From contig NZ_JMIY01000005.1 of NCBI RefSeq assembly GCF_000685155.1, positions 177,148 through 218,679 on the forward strand: a stretch of 41,532 bases of DNA, written 5' to 3'. This stretch comes from Candidatus Methanoperedens nitratireducens (GTDB taxonomy: Archaea; Halobacteriota; Methanosarcinia; Methanosarcinales; Methanoperedenaceae). A model generated the notes under the pieces. That model worked only from the letters and a program-made list of their open reading frames with translations. It was not told the origin of the DNA and made no database searches. Positions within the stretch are counted from its first letter, which is position 1; each line of letters starts with the position of its first letter. Shown here piece after piece: positions 17,796 through 26,971 of this stretch. The position numbers and the translations under genes are program-made.

Positions 17796-18179
17796 ATGAA
17801 GAAGAAGACAATATTAGTTACCGGAATTCTCGGGATATTGCTGGTATTCGGGGCTGCTGTCGCACTGGCACAGAATACGGGCAGCGAGAAAACAAAGAAT
17901 GCTGAGAACCATGAATGTACTCCAGAGATGATGGAGAGTATGACAGAGGACTGCCCGGGGCAGATGATGCAGTCGGGAGCATGCGAAAGCATGATGAATG
18001 CTGCAGGTGGAAGCTCAATGGAGGCTGGCTGCAGTAAGATGATGAACAACAACAAGAGGTCAGCAGAGAATACCGAACCAGCAGAAGCAGACCACTGCGC
18101 TGATATGGGTTCTGGTATGGGCTCTATGATGGGTTCTATGATGGGCTCAAGCACAGAGGTCAGCGGGACTGTATTGTAA
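17796..18179 (+). CDS. Exported Met/Cys-rich protein, putative metal binder
   Basis: About 127 residues with an N-terminal signal peptide (KKKTILVTGILGILLVFGAAVALAQ). The mature part is rich in Met and Cys, with repeated MM pairs, single cysteines about every ten residues, and a C-terminal GSGMGSMMGSMMGSS repeat. Methionine-rich exported proteins of this kind often bind Cu(I) or Ag(I). That role is inference here. I prefer ATG 17796 because GGGAG lies nine bases upstream. ATG 17787 overlaps the previous stop and is the alternative. It follows the small Cys-rich membrane protein. Confidence 0.6.
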   Translation: MKKKTILVTGILGILLVFGAAVALAQNTGSEKTKNAENHECTPEMMESMTEDCPGQMMQSGACESMMNAAGGSSMEAGCSKMMNNNKRSAENTEPAEADHCADMGSGMGSMMGSMMGSSTEVSGTVL

Positions 18180-18192
18180 CATAACATTTTAC

Positions 18193-18200
18193 TTTTTTTT
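18193..18200 (+). terminator. Oligo-T terminator
   Basis: Eight consecutive T residues 13 bases after the stop of the Met-rich gene, the usual form of archaeal intrinsic termination. Confidence 0.4.
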
Positions 18201-18351
18201 CTATATTTGTTAAAATATCAAGCACTTTCACTCTGCTTGGCATTATTAAATAAGATTTAGAATTAATATTGTATTAGATATACGTCTGTAGCATTCGATT
18301 TCAATTGAAAATGAAATAATACTGGCCTGAACTGGAAATCTCTGATAAAAG

Positions 18352-18712
18352 AGTTCGTTCAGTTCGTTTTAGTTCGTTGTTTATCTTGTACAGAGGGATA
18401 TGATGGAATTAATATATAAACAAGAATTTTATGACATAAAATCAGCGTGTATAGCCATAAAAATTGAACTTGGTCTTGGATTCTTAGAAAAGGTATACGA
18501 AAACGCTCTAAAAATTGAACTTGAAGATAGAGGTTTCATAGTCAAGCAACAATTCCCGATTTTTGAATTATCTGAAAGCGACAGGGATTAAACTTGGAGT
18601 TTTAGTTAACTTTAGCAGAGAAAGAAATACAGTGGACATTGAACGGATACCAAATTTAATTTAAAAATAATAAAAATATATATTAATAAAAAACAACGAA
18701 CTAATACGAACT
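18352..18712. repeat. AGTTCGT arrays and 14-bp inverted repeat around the GxxExxY gene
   Basis: Three agttcgt copies at 18352-18358, 18361-18367 and 18371-18377 precede the broken gene. Two inverted copies (18696-18702 and 18706-18712) follow it. The innermost parts form a perfect 14-base inverted repeat, ttagttcgttgttt at 18369-18382 and aaacaacgaactaa at 18691-18704. The gene lies inside with only about 20-30 bases to spare on each side. The same motif occurs in the 838-1072 unit. Confidence 0.65.
18400..18664 (+). pseudogene. GxxExxY protein gene with internal deletion
   Basis: The 5' part encodes about 55 residues of a GxxExxY-family protein, including GLGFLEKVYENAL, which contains the name-giving motif. 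The frame stops at 18589-18591. From 18572 another frame encodes LKATGIKLGVLVNF and continues to a stop at 18662-18664, matching the family's C-terminus. About 35-45 residues between the two are absent and the frames differ by one, so an internal deletion has destroyed the gene. The family's molecular role is unknown. Inverted repeats flank it. Confidence 0.75.
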
Positions 18713-18959
18713 GTTAGAACTCCGGTTGATTTTGTTATCAGTTAAGATTGTCTAATTTAATATATTGAAAAAATATTTGTCTGAAAGTCATGTTATACCT
18801 CGATATGTCTATTTTGTCACCTTACAAGACTAACTTGACGCTATGGATCGCATGACTTTCTCTAAAAGATAAATTTAAGTATATTAACTGCAAGTAAGTC
18901 AAGAATCATATAATGTTCTGGCATACAGAATATATCATTATTAACTCAGGAGCAAAAGA
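18665..18959. other. Intergenic region upstream of S6e
   Basis: Contains the 3' arm of the GxxExxY inverted repeat, then a separate perfect 10-bp inverted repeat (18783-18792 with 18851-18860, 58 bases apart), and the S6e promoter region with AT-rich TATA-like sequence near 18869-18881. No gene seen. Confidence 0.4.
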
Positions 18960-19358
18960 ATGGTAGATTTCAGAGTAATAGTTTCGGATAGTAAGACTGC
19001 ACAGGCATACCAGGTAGTGGTCTCTGGAACAGCGGCTAATAAATTGATTGGTAAGAGCATAGGAGATACAGTAGGCGGAGATGCAGTGGGATTGGGTGGA
19101 TATATGATCAAGCTGACAGGCGGAACTGATAGAGATGGTTTTCCGATGAGGGGAGATCTACCAGGGCCGGGGAGAAGAAAGATCCTGGTTGCAGGCGGTG
19201 TGGGATATCACCCGAAGGCAAAGGGGGTCAGGAGACGAAAAACCATGCGCGGGCGTGAGATATCATCTGATATTTCCCAGATCAATGCTGTTATTGTTGA
19301 ATACGGCCAAAAGCCGCTAAGTGAGATCTTCCCGAAAAAAGAAGAGAAAGCGGAATAG
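18960..19358 (+). CDS. rps6e: 30S ribosomal protein S6e
   Basis: A 132-residue archaeal/eukaryotic-type small-subunit protein. GKSIGDTV, the GGTDRDGFPMR segment and the basic RRRKTMRGREIS region are characteristic of S6e. The C-terminal Lys/Glu tail is short, as in other archaeal forms. The ATG at 18960 has AGGAG seven bases upstream. This is a firm marker of archaeal origin. It appears monocistronic. Confidence 0.93.
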   Translation: MVDFRVIVSDSKTAQAYQVVVSGTAANKLIGKSIGDTVGGDAVGLGGYMIKLTGGTDRDGFPMRGDLPGPGRRKILVAGGVGYHPKAKGVRRRKTMRGREISSDISQINAVIVEYGQKPLSEIFPKKEEKAE

Positions 19359-19394
19359 AACAATAGAGCAAAAATAAAAGCAGGCGTTCTGCGC

Positions 19395-19967
19395 CTACTT
19401 CTCCATTGACATATAGGCAGACTTGAATTTGATCAAAGTGCCGAAGTCGCTGGTTCCAAGTTCCTGGTCATTAATCGACCCTGTGGCTGTAGCCTCACTG
19501 AAGGTTGAACGGTCACTGTATTTGCCTATGTAATCACCATATTTTGATATTGATTTGTAGCTTCCCTTAGTAACATCACCCACACCAGTCCACACGACCT
19601 TGACGGTTACTGTTTCTACTGTATAAGTATCCCAATCGTAGAGATCCACCTGCACATCAGAGAGTGTTGCCGATTTTAATTTATTATCTATGTTGAAGAC
19701 AGACTCCTGGGTGAATTTGTAACCCCACTTGCAGGAATAGCTGCCTTCCATGTACGTACAGATAGATGTGTAGATATCAGTTCCATCATTGGTCTTAAAG
19801 ACCGACAGATATGTATAAGTATCTACATTACCGACAGTCTCTGACCACTCTGCCGATGCCGAGGCGCCATTTTGTCGATAGATTGTCTTTGACTCCAGTG
19901 CCAGTGCGCCCATGGTCATCGAAAGCAAGACCATGAGAGCAAATGCTAACATATACAATTTTCTCAT
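19395..19967 (-). CDS. Secreted protein, function unknown
   Basis: About 190 residues. It has an N-terminal signal peptide (MRKLYMLAFALMVLLSMTMGALA) and a mature part rich in Thr, Ser, Tyr and predicted strands, suggesting an extracellular beta domain. No known family. Two cysteines (in TSICTYMEGSYSCKW) may form a disulfide. The ATG at 19967 has a perfect GGAGG six bases upstream. An in-frame start at 20006 would add 13 basic residues and is less likely. It stands alone, convergent with S6e. Confidence 0.65.
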   Translation of the reverse strand: MRKLYMLAFALMVLLSMTMGALALESKTIYRQNGASASAEWSETVGNVDTYTYLSVFKTNDGTDIYTSICTYMEGSYSCKWGYKFTQESVFNIDNKLKSATLSDVQVDLYDWDTYTVETVTVKVVWTGVGDVTKGSYKSISKYGDYIGKYSDRSTFSEATATGSINDQELGTSDFGTLIKFKSAYMSMEK

Positions 19968-20074
19968 CCCTAACCTCCATAATTTATGCGCAAAGTATTT
20001 ACGCACAGATTATAATGGAGTCACATAGTATTAAAACTACTTGTTTTATTTAGAGCATATGATCCCCTTTCAGG

Positions 20075-22183
20075 TCACGGCGTGGTCAGCAGCTCAAGCA
20101 TCTTCCCTGTATCAGTGGTTGGAAGCTTGCAGCTATAATTCTGGCATACATACGCTGTAGCTCTTCCATCAGTGCTTGAGAGGTACCTGGTATATTCAAC
20201 TAAACGGATGATCTCTGGCAGTTCGATCTCTCCTGGACGGAAGACCACTATCTTATCTGGTATAAACTCCTGTCTTAAAGCTGCCAGCATTGCTTTTGTA
20301 TCATTAGCCTGTGAATCGCCTGTTATAACCACTTCACTTGCAGGCCCGATTGCAAAATCAAGCGCCACCATAAACTGGGTATATCCTGATGGCACCTGTT
20401 GAATACTGTGTGAAAATGCCTGTCCGATCTGCATCGCCATCATCTCTAATTCGGGATTGGCAGTCATTCGGCCCAGACGGAGCAGGTTCAGCATTGCTAC
20501 CGAGTTGCCTGATGGTAGAGCACCGTCATAGATCTGTTTTTTGCGGACAATGACTTCCTCGGCATCATCTGCGGTAAGGTAAAAACCCAGGTGCTCATTA
20601 TCCCAGAAGTGTGTGATCTGATCAGTGGTGAGGTCAAGCGCTGTTTGCAGGTAACGTACTTTAAACGTGGTCTCATAAAGCTCTATCAATCCCCAGATAA
20701 GGGAGGTATAGTCATCCAAAAAAGCAGGTACTGCAAGCTCACCATCCCTGTACCGATGATATAATCGTCCTCTTGAGTCATGCATGTTCTCAAGGATAAA
20801 ATCGGCTGCTCTCTGTGCAGCGTCAGCATACGCAGGCTCATTAAAGACCTGCGCACCCTTTGATAGGGCAGCGATCATAAATCCATTCCAGTCAACCAGG
20901 ATCTTATCATCCTTACCAGGATGAATGCGCCTCTCACGGGCAGTGAATAGTTTCAGCCTGGCATCATCCAGCAGCTTTTGGAGCTTATCCACCGGGACCT
21001 TAAGATCAGAGGCGATCTCAGAGAGAGATCCTGTCAGGTGCAGGATATTTTTCCCTGTTAATCTCCCCTCTTCCCTGAAATTCCCCTCCTCCTCAATATT
21101 AAATATTCTCTTTACCAGGTCGCTCTCTTCCCCCAGTACCGTTCTTATCTCGTTCTCTGTCCACACGTAGAACTTCCCCTCAACGCCTTCGCTATCGGCA
21201 TCTTCACCTGAATAAAATCCCCCTTCTGGAGATGTCATATCCCGCAGTACATAGGTAAATATCTCCCTGGCTGCTCTTCCATATTCTTCGTCTTTAGTAG
21301 CCTGGTAGGCCTCTATGTATGCCATTGCGATCAGTGCCTGGTCATAGAGCATTTTTTCAAAATGTGGCACAAGCCATTTTGAATCAGTAGAATAGCGGTG
21401 AAAACCAAAGCCGATATGGTCATAGATGCCACCCATACGCATACCTGTAAGTGTCCGCTCCACCATCCGAAGGGCTATTATATCTCTTGTACGTCTCCAG
21501 TAACGGAGAAGGAACTGGAGGTTATGGGGTGTCGGGAACTTTGGAGCATCGTCAAAGCCGCCATGCTGCTCATCAAACATTGTCAAAAGCTGCTCATAAG
21601 CCATATTGAATACATCTTTATCAAGCTCCTCTCCAGGCTTGCCTCTGTATACTTCCCTGATTGATGAAGTGACCTTCATGGCCGTTTTTTCTACCTCATC
21701 CCTGTTCTTCTCCCAGAGATCTTTGATCCTCGGTATCAGTTCCAGCATCCCGGTTCTTCCAAATATGCTCTCCTTTGGGATGTATGTTGCAGCAAAAAAG
21801 GGCTTCTTATCAGGGGTAAGTATTATGTTAAGAGGCCATCCCCCGCTGCCGATCAATGCCTGACAGGCTCTCATATAGGTACTATCTATATCCGGCCTCT
21901 CCTCACGATCGACCTTTATGGATACAAATGCATCATTTATCAGCCTTGCCACTTCTTCATCATCATAGGATTCCCTCTCCATAACATGGCACCAGTGGCA
22001 GGTAGAATATCCGATGGATAGAAAAATCGGTTTATCCTCTTTCTTTGCCTTCTCAAATGCCTCCTGTCCCCATGGATACCAGTCCACGGGATTATATGCA
22101 TGCTGAAGGAGATACGGATTTTTTTCATATATTAAACGGTTCGGTTTTCTTTCCACTTCAGGTTGTTCGGTTTTATATATCAT
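20075..22183 (-). CDS. YyaL/spermatogenesis-associated-protein-20-like protein (DUF255)
   Basis: A 702-residue protein. The N-terminal thioredoxin-like DUF255 domain has [16 protein letters not shown] with C62 and C65 in a CxxC arrangement. The rest is an (alpha/alpha) barrel of the six-hairpin glycosidase type. The family is widespread and its reaction is uncertain. The domain mix suggests a redox or sugar-related role. The ATG at 22183 has a GAGG six bases upstream, and the stop of the crotonase gene is seven bases away, so it is the last gene of the crotonase/hydrolase operon. Confidence 0.85.
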   Translation of the reverse strand: MIYKTEQPEVERKPNRLIYEKNPYLLQHAYNPVDWYPWGQEAFEKAKKEDKPIFLSIGYSTCHWCHVMERESYDDEEVARLINDAFVSIKVDREERPDIDSTYMRACQALIGSGGWPLNIILTPDKKPFFAATYIPKESIFGRTGMLELIPRIKDLWEKNRDEVEKTAMKVTSSIREVYRGKPGEELDKDVFNMAYEQLLTMFDEQHGGFDDAPKFPTPHNLQFLLRYWRRTRDIIALRMVERTLTGMRMGGIYDHIGFGFHRYSTDSKWLVPHFEKMLYDQALIAMAYIEAYQATKDEEYGRAAREIFTYVLRDMTSPEGGFYSGEDADSEGVEGKFYVWTENEIRTVLGEESDLVKRIFNIEEEGNFREEGRLTGKNILHLTGSLSEIASDLKVPVDKLQKLLDDARLKLFTARERRIHPGKDDKILVDWNGFMIAALSKGAQVFNEPAYADAAQRAADFILENMHDSRGRLYHRYRDGELAVPAFLDDYTSLIWGLIELYETTFKVRYLQTALDLTTDQITHFWDNEHLGFYLTADDAEEVIVRKKQIYDGALPSGNSVAMLNLLRLGRMTANPELEMMAMQIGQAFSHSIQQVPSGYTQFMVALDFAIGPASEVVITGDSQANDTKAMLAALRQEFIPDKIVVFRPGEIELPEIIRLVEYTRYLSSTDGRATAYVCQNYSCKLPTTDTGKMLELLTTP

Positions 22184-22190
22184 TTAATCC

Positions 22191-22973
22191 TCACTCTCCT
22201 TTAAACCGGGGAGTTCTCTTCTCAATAAAGGCGTTCATACCTTCTATATGATCCTGGGAGGCAAAGCACTCGGAGAAGTAATTAATCTCCATCTCAAGCC
22301 CTCTACCTATATCCTGGTTTTTATTTATCAGATCTTTAGCCATTTTGATGGTTATCGGGCTTTTTTGTGCCAGAACCTGCGCCATTTTCTCAGCATTATC
22401 CATCAGTTCTTCATCCTTTACAACCATGTTGACAAGCCCGATAGAGAGAGCCTCTTTTGCACCTACAGTCCTGCCGGTCAGGATCATTTCCTTTGTTTTT
22501 CCTATGCCCACAAGTCTTGTAAGCCTCTGAGTGCCTCCAAAACCAGGAATAATACCGATTTTCACTTCAGGCTGGCCAATTCTTGCATTCTCTCCTGATA
22601 TACGGATATCGCAGGCAAGGGCCATTTCACATCCACCTCCCAGGACATAACCGCTGACTGCCGCAATTGTAGGCTTTTCCATATTCTCTATCTGGTTGAA
22701 GATCCTGTGACCGAGCCTGGACAAGGCCTCTGCCCCATTGGGATCTTTGTCTTTCAGTACTCTAATATCAACTCCTGCACTGAAGGTTTTACCTCCTGTT
22801 ATGATTATAGCTCTTATCTGTTTATCCTTCTCAAGATCAGTAAGTGAATCTCCAAGCTCCTTTAGTGTTTTTGCATCCAGTATATTCATAACCTCAGGCC
22901 GGTTCAAAATAATAGTTCCAATCTCTTTTTTTCTCTCTGTCACTATATGTTCATGCTCATTTCCTGCACTCAT
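22191..22973 (-). CDS. Enoyl-CoA hydratase/isomerase (crotonase family)
   Basis: A 260-residue crotonase. The oxyanion-hole segments (KTFSAGVDIRVL and VSGYVLGGGCEMALACD) are present. Both glutamates used by hydratases appear, in GQPEVKIGIIPG and in GKTKEMILTG. It can therefore be a true enoyl-CoA hydratase, for example acting on crotonyl-CoA, though family members vary widely. The downstream partner in the same run is the DUF255 protein. Upstream is a PhaC-like hydrolase, which suggests acyl-CoA or polyhydroxyalkanoate-related metabolism. Confidence 0.85.
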   Translation of the reverse strand: MSAGNEHEHIVTERKKEIGTIILNRPEVMNILDAKTLKELGDSLTDLEKDKQIRAIIITGGKTFSAGVDIRVLKDKDPNGAEALSRLGHRIFNQIENMEKPTIAAVSGYVLGGGCEMALACDIRISGENARIGQPEVKIGIIPGFGGTQRLTRLVGIGKTKEMILTGRTVGAKEALSIGLVNMVVKDEELMDNAEKMAQVLAQKSPITIKMAKDLINKNQDIGRGLEMEINYFSECFASQDHIEGMNAFIEKRTPRFKGE

Positions 22974-22994
22974 AGTACCCCTCAGAGCTTTTCC

Positions 22995-24152
22995 TTACCC
23001 TGCTGAATGCGCCTTTATCCATTCAATGATCTTTGGCCAGTTCTCTGCGAGAGGCACCCTGGCCATAAAAAGCCCGATGTGGCCTCCGTTAGCTATATCC
23101 TTTACAATCTCGCTCTTCTCAGTTCCGAGGCGTTCTTCAGCATTGAATACCTGTTCTTTCGGAGTTAATTCGTCTCTCTCCCCTGCTAATAGATACACAG
23201 GACACTTTATATCACCCAGGCTCAACCTCTTCCCGAGTCCGACAAACTCACCCTTAAAAAACCTGTTCTCCTTGAAGAGCTCTTTGACCACCTGGAGGTA
23301 CCACTTGCCCGGAAGGTCAATGGTGTGCTCATACCACCTCTCAAAGGTTTCAAACATCTTGACACATGGTGGTTTATTGATGTCTATATAGAGGCTCACA
23401 TACTTTTTTAAGTATTGTACCTCAGGGTGAATGCTTTTATAGCCAGCAAGCACAAGATCACCTCTCATGATCCCCCCTCCCATGGCTACAAGTCCATCAA
23501 AGAACTCCATGGGATATTTGTGCGCATAATCCTTAATTTTGTTCTCTCCAGTATCCGTATCTATAGGAGCCCCCACCACAGTAAGTGTATTCACCTTTTT
23601 CGGGAACCTTGCAGCGTACATGGCAATAAGCCATCCGCTCTGGCTCATGCCGACGAGATTTACCTGACCGCCTAATTCATCAACACAGATATCCAATTCA
23701 CTCAGATAGTTATCTATATCGTAGTGTTTCGTCTCCTCGGTTGCACTCTTCCAGTCTATAGAACATACTTTTTTAATTCCGTTCTTCAGGAGTGTTTCAA
23801 CAAGGCTCTGTCCAGGGGCGAAGTCGACTATCGTTGAGATATGACCGGAATAGGGAGGCACTATGAGTATGTTGATACCATCTTCCCCCTTCGAAAAATC
23901 CCTCAATTTCAACGTGTTCAGATCTAACTTTACTATATTATCCGTAATCCATGATGGCCTCTCAATCTGTACTCTTTCAATTGTTTCTAAAAATTTAAGG
24001 TTATCACTTAAAGTTATTCCGTTCTTCCTCACAGTTTCTATAATTTTATCTATATACTCTATATTAAATGCAGATGGAAAAAGAAACGGATTCCTTACCT
24101 CAGAGGATCTTAATAACTCCCTGGCTTCCTTTCTTTCGCTTGTATTGATCAT
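22995..24152 (-). CDS. PhaC-like alpha/beta hydrolase with Ser nucleophile
   Basis: A 385-residue alpha/beta-hydrolase. The nucleophile region GMSQSG (168-173) aligns with the GxCxGG box of polyhydroxyalkanoate synthases but has Ser170 in place of the catalytic Cys. Asp327 (AGERDELTP) and His358 (GGHIGLF) complete the triad, and the last motif is typical of PhaC. The family is otherwise used to make or break polyhydroxyalkanoates. The Cys-to-Ser change favours hydrolysis, but that is inference. The neighbours are a crotonase and a rubredoxin. Confidence 0.7.
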   Translation of the reverse strand: MINTSERKEARELLRSSEVRNPFLFPSAFNIEYIDKIIETVRKNGITLSDNLKFLETIERVQIERPSWITDNIVKLDLNTLKLRDFSKGEDGINILIVPPYSGHISTIVDFAPGQSLVETLLKNGIKKVCSIDWKSATEETKHYDIDNYLSELDICVDELGGQVNLVGMSQSGWLIAMYAARFPKKVNTLTVVGAPIDTDTGENKIKDYAHKYPMEFFDGLVAMGGGIMRGDLVLAGYKSIHPEVQYLKKYVSLYIDINKPPCVKMFETFERWYEHTIDLPGKWYLQVVKELFKENRFFKGEFVGLGKRLSLGDIKCPVYLLAGERDELTPKEQVFNAEERLGTEKSEIVKDIANGGHIGLFMARVPLAENWPKIIEWIKAHSAG

Positions 24153-24174
24153 ACTGATACCCCCTCTATTATTC

Positions 24175-24318
24175 TCACTCTATTTCTACAAATATATCCC
24201 TTCCACATATACCGCACGAAACACATACCCAGTCCTCTGGTAGAGGTTTAATTTTTTTGGGCTTCTCTTTTTCTGTGTCGTATACAAAATTACAGACCGT
24301 ACATTGATACTTTGTCAT
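24175..24318 (-). CDS. Rubredoxin
   Basis: A 47-residue protein, MTKYQCTVCNFVYD at the start and PEDWVCVSCG in the second half. The two CxxC knuckles (C6-x2-C9 and C32-x2-C35) bind a single iron. An extra Cys (CGICGRDIF) follows. The length is typical. It acts as a small electron carrier. It lies 28 bases after the stop of the lipoamide-dehydrogenase-type gene and 22 bases before the PhaC-like gene, all on one strand, and could serve the flavoenzyme. GAGGAG precedes the ATG. Confidence 0.88.
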   Translation of the reverse strand: MTKYQCTVCNFVYDTEKEKPKKIKPLPEDWVCVSCGICGRDIFVEIE

Positions 24319-24346
24319 CTCCTCACCTCGCGATTGCATCTTTAAG

Positions 24347-25774
24347 TTAAGTATATCTCAATCTCTCAAGAACATGATGATAGTGTGCAGGCGGCATAAG
24401 TGCGCTGAATGCCCTCTGCACAACCTCGCTCAGGGCAGGGTGGATGTGCATCCCCTCTCTGATTGGATTTGCGCTCTGCTGTGGAGTGTACATCAGGTTT
24501 ACGACCTCCTGAATAAGGATTGAAGCATAGGGACCGATTATATGCGCGCCCAGGATCTTATTTGTGCCCCTTTCCACGATCACCTTTACAAAATCGTCTT
24601 TCGCTTCCATTGACTGTCCCCTGGCGGTATCCTGGTACCTGTAGAAGCCTATTAGCACATTCTTTTCTCCATATTTTTCAACTGCCTCCTTCTCTCCCAT
24701 TCCCACACCTGCTATCTCAGGATGCGAATAAACCGCATGTGGGACGGCATGGTAATTAGCCTTGATCTTTTTATTCTGAAATGCATTGTAATAAACAGTA
24801 CGGGCCTCAAAGTTTGCCACATGCGTGAAAAGGTATTTTCCATCCGCATCTCCAAAAGCCCAGACATTCGGCTGTGATGTCTCAAAGTATTCATTTACAG
24901 CAATCCATCCTTTCCTGTCTGTTTCTATCCCGCCTCTCTCAGGATGCAGTATATCGCTGTTCGAAGCCCTCCCTGTGGCAACAAGGATCTCATCAACAGT
25001 TAGATCCATCTTTTTACCGCTACTCCTGTCCTGTGCAATGACTTTTTTCTTTCCATCGCCAGAGTCCTGCACCTCAACAACCTCATGATTTGTGATAATA
25101 TCCATATGCTCGGACATCTCTCTCTTTGCCAGTTCTGAGATCTCTGGTTCCTCATCAGGCAGGAACCTGGGATTTCGCCCGATTATGGTCACCTTTGAGC
25201 CCATGGTTGAGAAGAAATGTCCGTACTCTGCTGCAATGAATCCGCCTCCCATAATAGCCATGCTCTCTGGAAGCTCGGTCATTCTCAATAGTGTATCGCT
25301 TGTTTGATAACCCACATCACTCAGCCCCTTTACAGGCGGTATCATGGGCTTTGAACCAGCTCCGAGGAGTATCAATTTTGAGGTGATAGTCTCATCACCT
25401 ACCTTCATCGTGTAGGGAGCAATGAACTCTGCAATATCCTGATAATAATCTACGTTCGGACTGCTTTCCAGCCCCTTGCTTATCTTATTTATCTCTTCAG
25501 AGATTTTGCTCCTCATTCTTTCCATTATCCACTTGAAATCAATGCTCTTTAATTCCACATCAATGCCAAACTTCTCTACATTTTCTATTAACCTCACCAG
25601 GTCTGCAGGATAGATGAGCAATTTAGAGGGTATGCATGCCCTTGTAAGGCATATACCTCCAGGCTCATCTTTATCAATAACCGCGATCTTTGCGTTCGGA
25701 TTGCTTTCCAGTACCGGTCCAACAAAGTTCATTGCAGAGCCAGTCCCTACTATGATCATATCGTACTTTTTCAT
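24347..25774 (-). CDS. Lipoamide-dehydrogenase/mercuric-reductase-type flavoprotein disulfide reductase
   Basis: A 475-residue protein with an N-terminal FAD-binding fold, the redox-active disulfide CLTRACIPSK (CxxxxC), a second nucleotide-binding GGGFIAAEYG, the FAD motif VWAFGDADG, and the C-terminal His-Glu pair in HIHPALSEVV. This is the class I disulfide reductase layout. No lipoyl-enzyme genes are near, so a role as a true dihydrolipoamide dehydrogenase is not supported by context. A thiol reductase or an NAD(P)H-linked electron donor to the adjacent rubredoxin is possible. Confidence 0.85.
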   Translation of the reverse strand: MKKYDMIIVGTGSAMNFVGPVLESNPNAKIAVIDKDEPGGICLTRACIPSKLLIYPADLVRLIENVEKFGIDVELKSIDFKWIMERMRSKISEEINKISKGLESSPNVDYYQDIAEFIAPYTMKVGDETITSKLILLGAGSKPMIPPVKGLSDVGYQTSDTLLRMTELPESMAIMGGGFIAAEYGHFFSTMGSKVTIIGRNPRFLPDEEPEISELAKREMSEHMDIITNHEVVEVQDSGDGKKKVIAQDRSSGKKMDLTVDEILVATGRASNSDILHPERGGIETDRKGWIAVNEYFETSQPNVWAFGDADGKYLFTHVANFEARTVYYNAFQNKKIKANYHAVPHAVYSHPEIAGVGMGEKEAVEKYGEKNVLIGFYRYQDTARGQSMEAKDDFVKVIVERGTNKILGAHIIGPYASILIQEVVNLMYTPQQSANPIREGMHIHPALSEVVQRAFSALMPPAHYHHVLERLRYT

Positions 25775-25944
25775 TATATAACCCCCATCGAGAGAAAGGT
25801 CTATTATTATACAGATCGGACTTAAGCTTCAGAAAGGGTAGATGCTGGTTCTCCATGTGGTTTGTCATGGATAGGCCATTGCTTTTCAACCCGTAAGATC
25901 CAGCTTCACCCCACTGTTCCACTATAGTTCGGCTACATCTATGT

Positions 25945-26046
25945 TTAAGATTTTTTCTTGTGTTCTTTCTCTGCATGTTCCTTTAACTCCGGTTCGGAAC
26001 CAAATGTAGCACCGCACATCTGGCACTTGTATTGTTCAGGAGCCAT
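25945..26046 (-). CDS. 33-residue single C2H2 zinc-finger protein
   Basis: The frame encodes MAPEQYKCQMCGATFGSEPE and ends in KKKS. It has C8-x2-C11-x12-H24-x4-H29, with Phe15 and Leu21 in the hydrophobic core positions, a full canonical C2H2 finger. A GGAGGT sequence precedes the ATG. A close paralogue is encoded at 41333-41434. Both lie beside rubredoxin and flavoprotein genes. It may bind nucleic acid or a protein. The role is unknown. Confidence 0.75.
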   Translation of the reverse strand: MAPEQYKCQMCGATFGSEPELKEHAEKEHKKKS

Positions 26047-26186
26047 ATCCTATGTCACCTCCTTTTAGTTTTGTCATTATTTCACTAACTTTCATCCCGT
26101 CACTCCTAACTAGATGATTGAATTAATCCAAATAAATAGCTTTTGGTATATTTGAACTCATCCACTAATTCCAACTTCTCAAATTA

Positions 26187-26774
26187 TCAGATCAAAGTAA
26201 ATCTGGCCAAACAATCACATCTCCCATCATCCTCAAGCTTTCTGGTTTCAATTTCAACTTTACATTCTATGCCTGTCTGTTGAGCAATTCCTTCAAAGAA
26301 AGGTACCAGAACAGGCCAGGAAATATGTGCCTCAATACCCAATTTCCTGGCAATCCGAAAATATCTTGATGCCCCAAGGATTCTCATTATGGTCTCTTCC
26401 GGGGTGTACTTCTGGAATTCAAAGTTATACTCTGGACTGGCGTTATAAACCGCTGCAATAAATACTACAGCAAGTGCCCTGGTATCCTTCGGGATCTCTA
26501 TGCCACTTTCATGCAACTCTTTAGTCTTTAATTGACCTAACTCTCTGAAAACCGATTTTGAGATTGAATCCACCTTATCCCAGCCGCACTGCTGGCCTAC
26601 ATGTTTTAAAGCAAATCCATAGAATCCTGCTGTAACGTTGGAAAGTCCCAGGGTTAACTCCAGAGCGGTCTTAGGAAAAATCTTGTTCACTAAGTATTCT
26701 TCAAGTTCTTTATCAGGATACCCATCTTTTCCCCTGATGCCTTTCAATTCTTCATAAAGCTTTACACCTGTCAT
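26187..26774 (-). CDS. Hypothetical protein, possibly ATC-hydrolase-like
   Basis: A 195-residue soluble, mostly helical protein. The C-terminal segment GIECKVEIETRKLEDDGRCDCLARFTL faintly resembles the L-2-amino-thiazoline-4-carboxylate hydrolase-like family, whose members are mostly uncharacterised. I cannot show catalytic residues, so I treat the function as unknown. It lies between the C2H2 gene and the flavoprotein genes on the same strand, with 140-200 base gaps, and may be transcribed alone. Confidence 0.5.
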   Translation of the reverse strand: MTGVKLYEELKGIRGKDGYPDKELEEYLVNKIFPKTALELTLGLSNVTAGFYGFALKHVGQQCGWDKVDSISKSVFRELGQLKTKELHESGIEIPKDTRALAVVFIAAVYNASPEYNFEFQKYTPEETIMRILGASRYFRIARKLGIEAHISWPVLVPFFEGIAQQTGIECKVEIETRKLEDDGRCDCLARFTLI

Positions 26775-26971
26775 TATATATTACCCCCTCAATTCCTTAG
26801 AGAATTGTTGGTATCCAGAGGATATATAATTTCCCAGGGCTTTGCTGCTTACATTAGAAAAGATAATCGGTTATCTCAGGATCTTCTGACCGAGCGCGGG
26901 AATATTCGGAACAAGAGATCAGGTAAATATGCCGATCGTTAGGTGACCAGGGAGTCAAAGCTAAATAAGTG

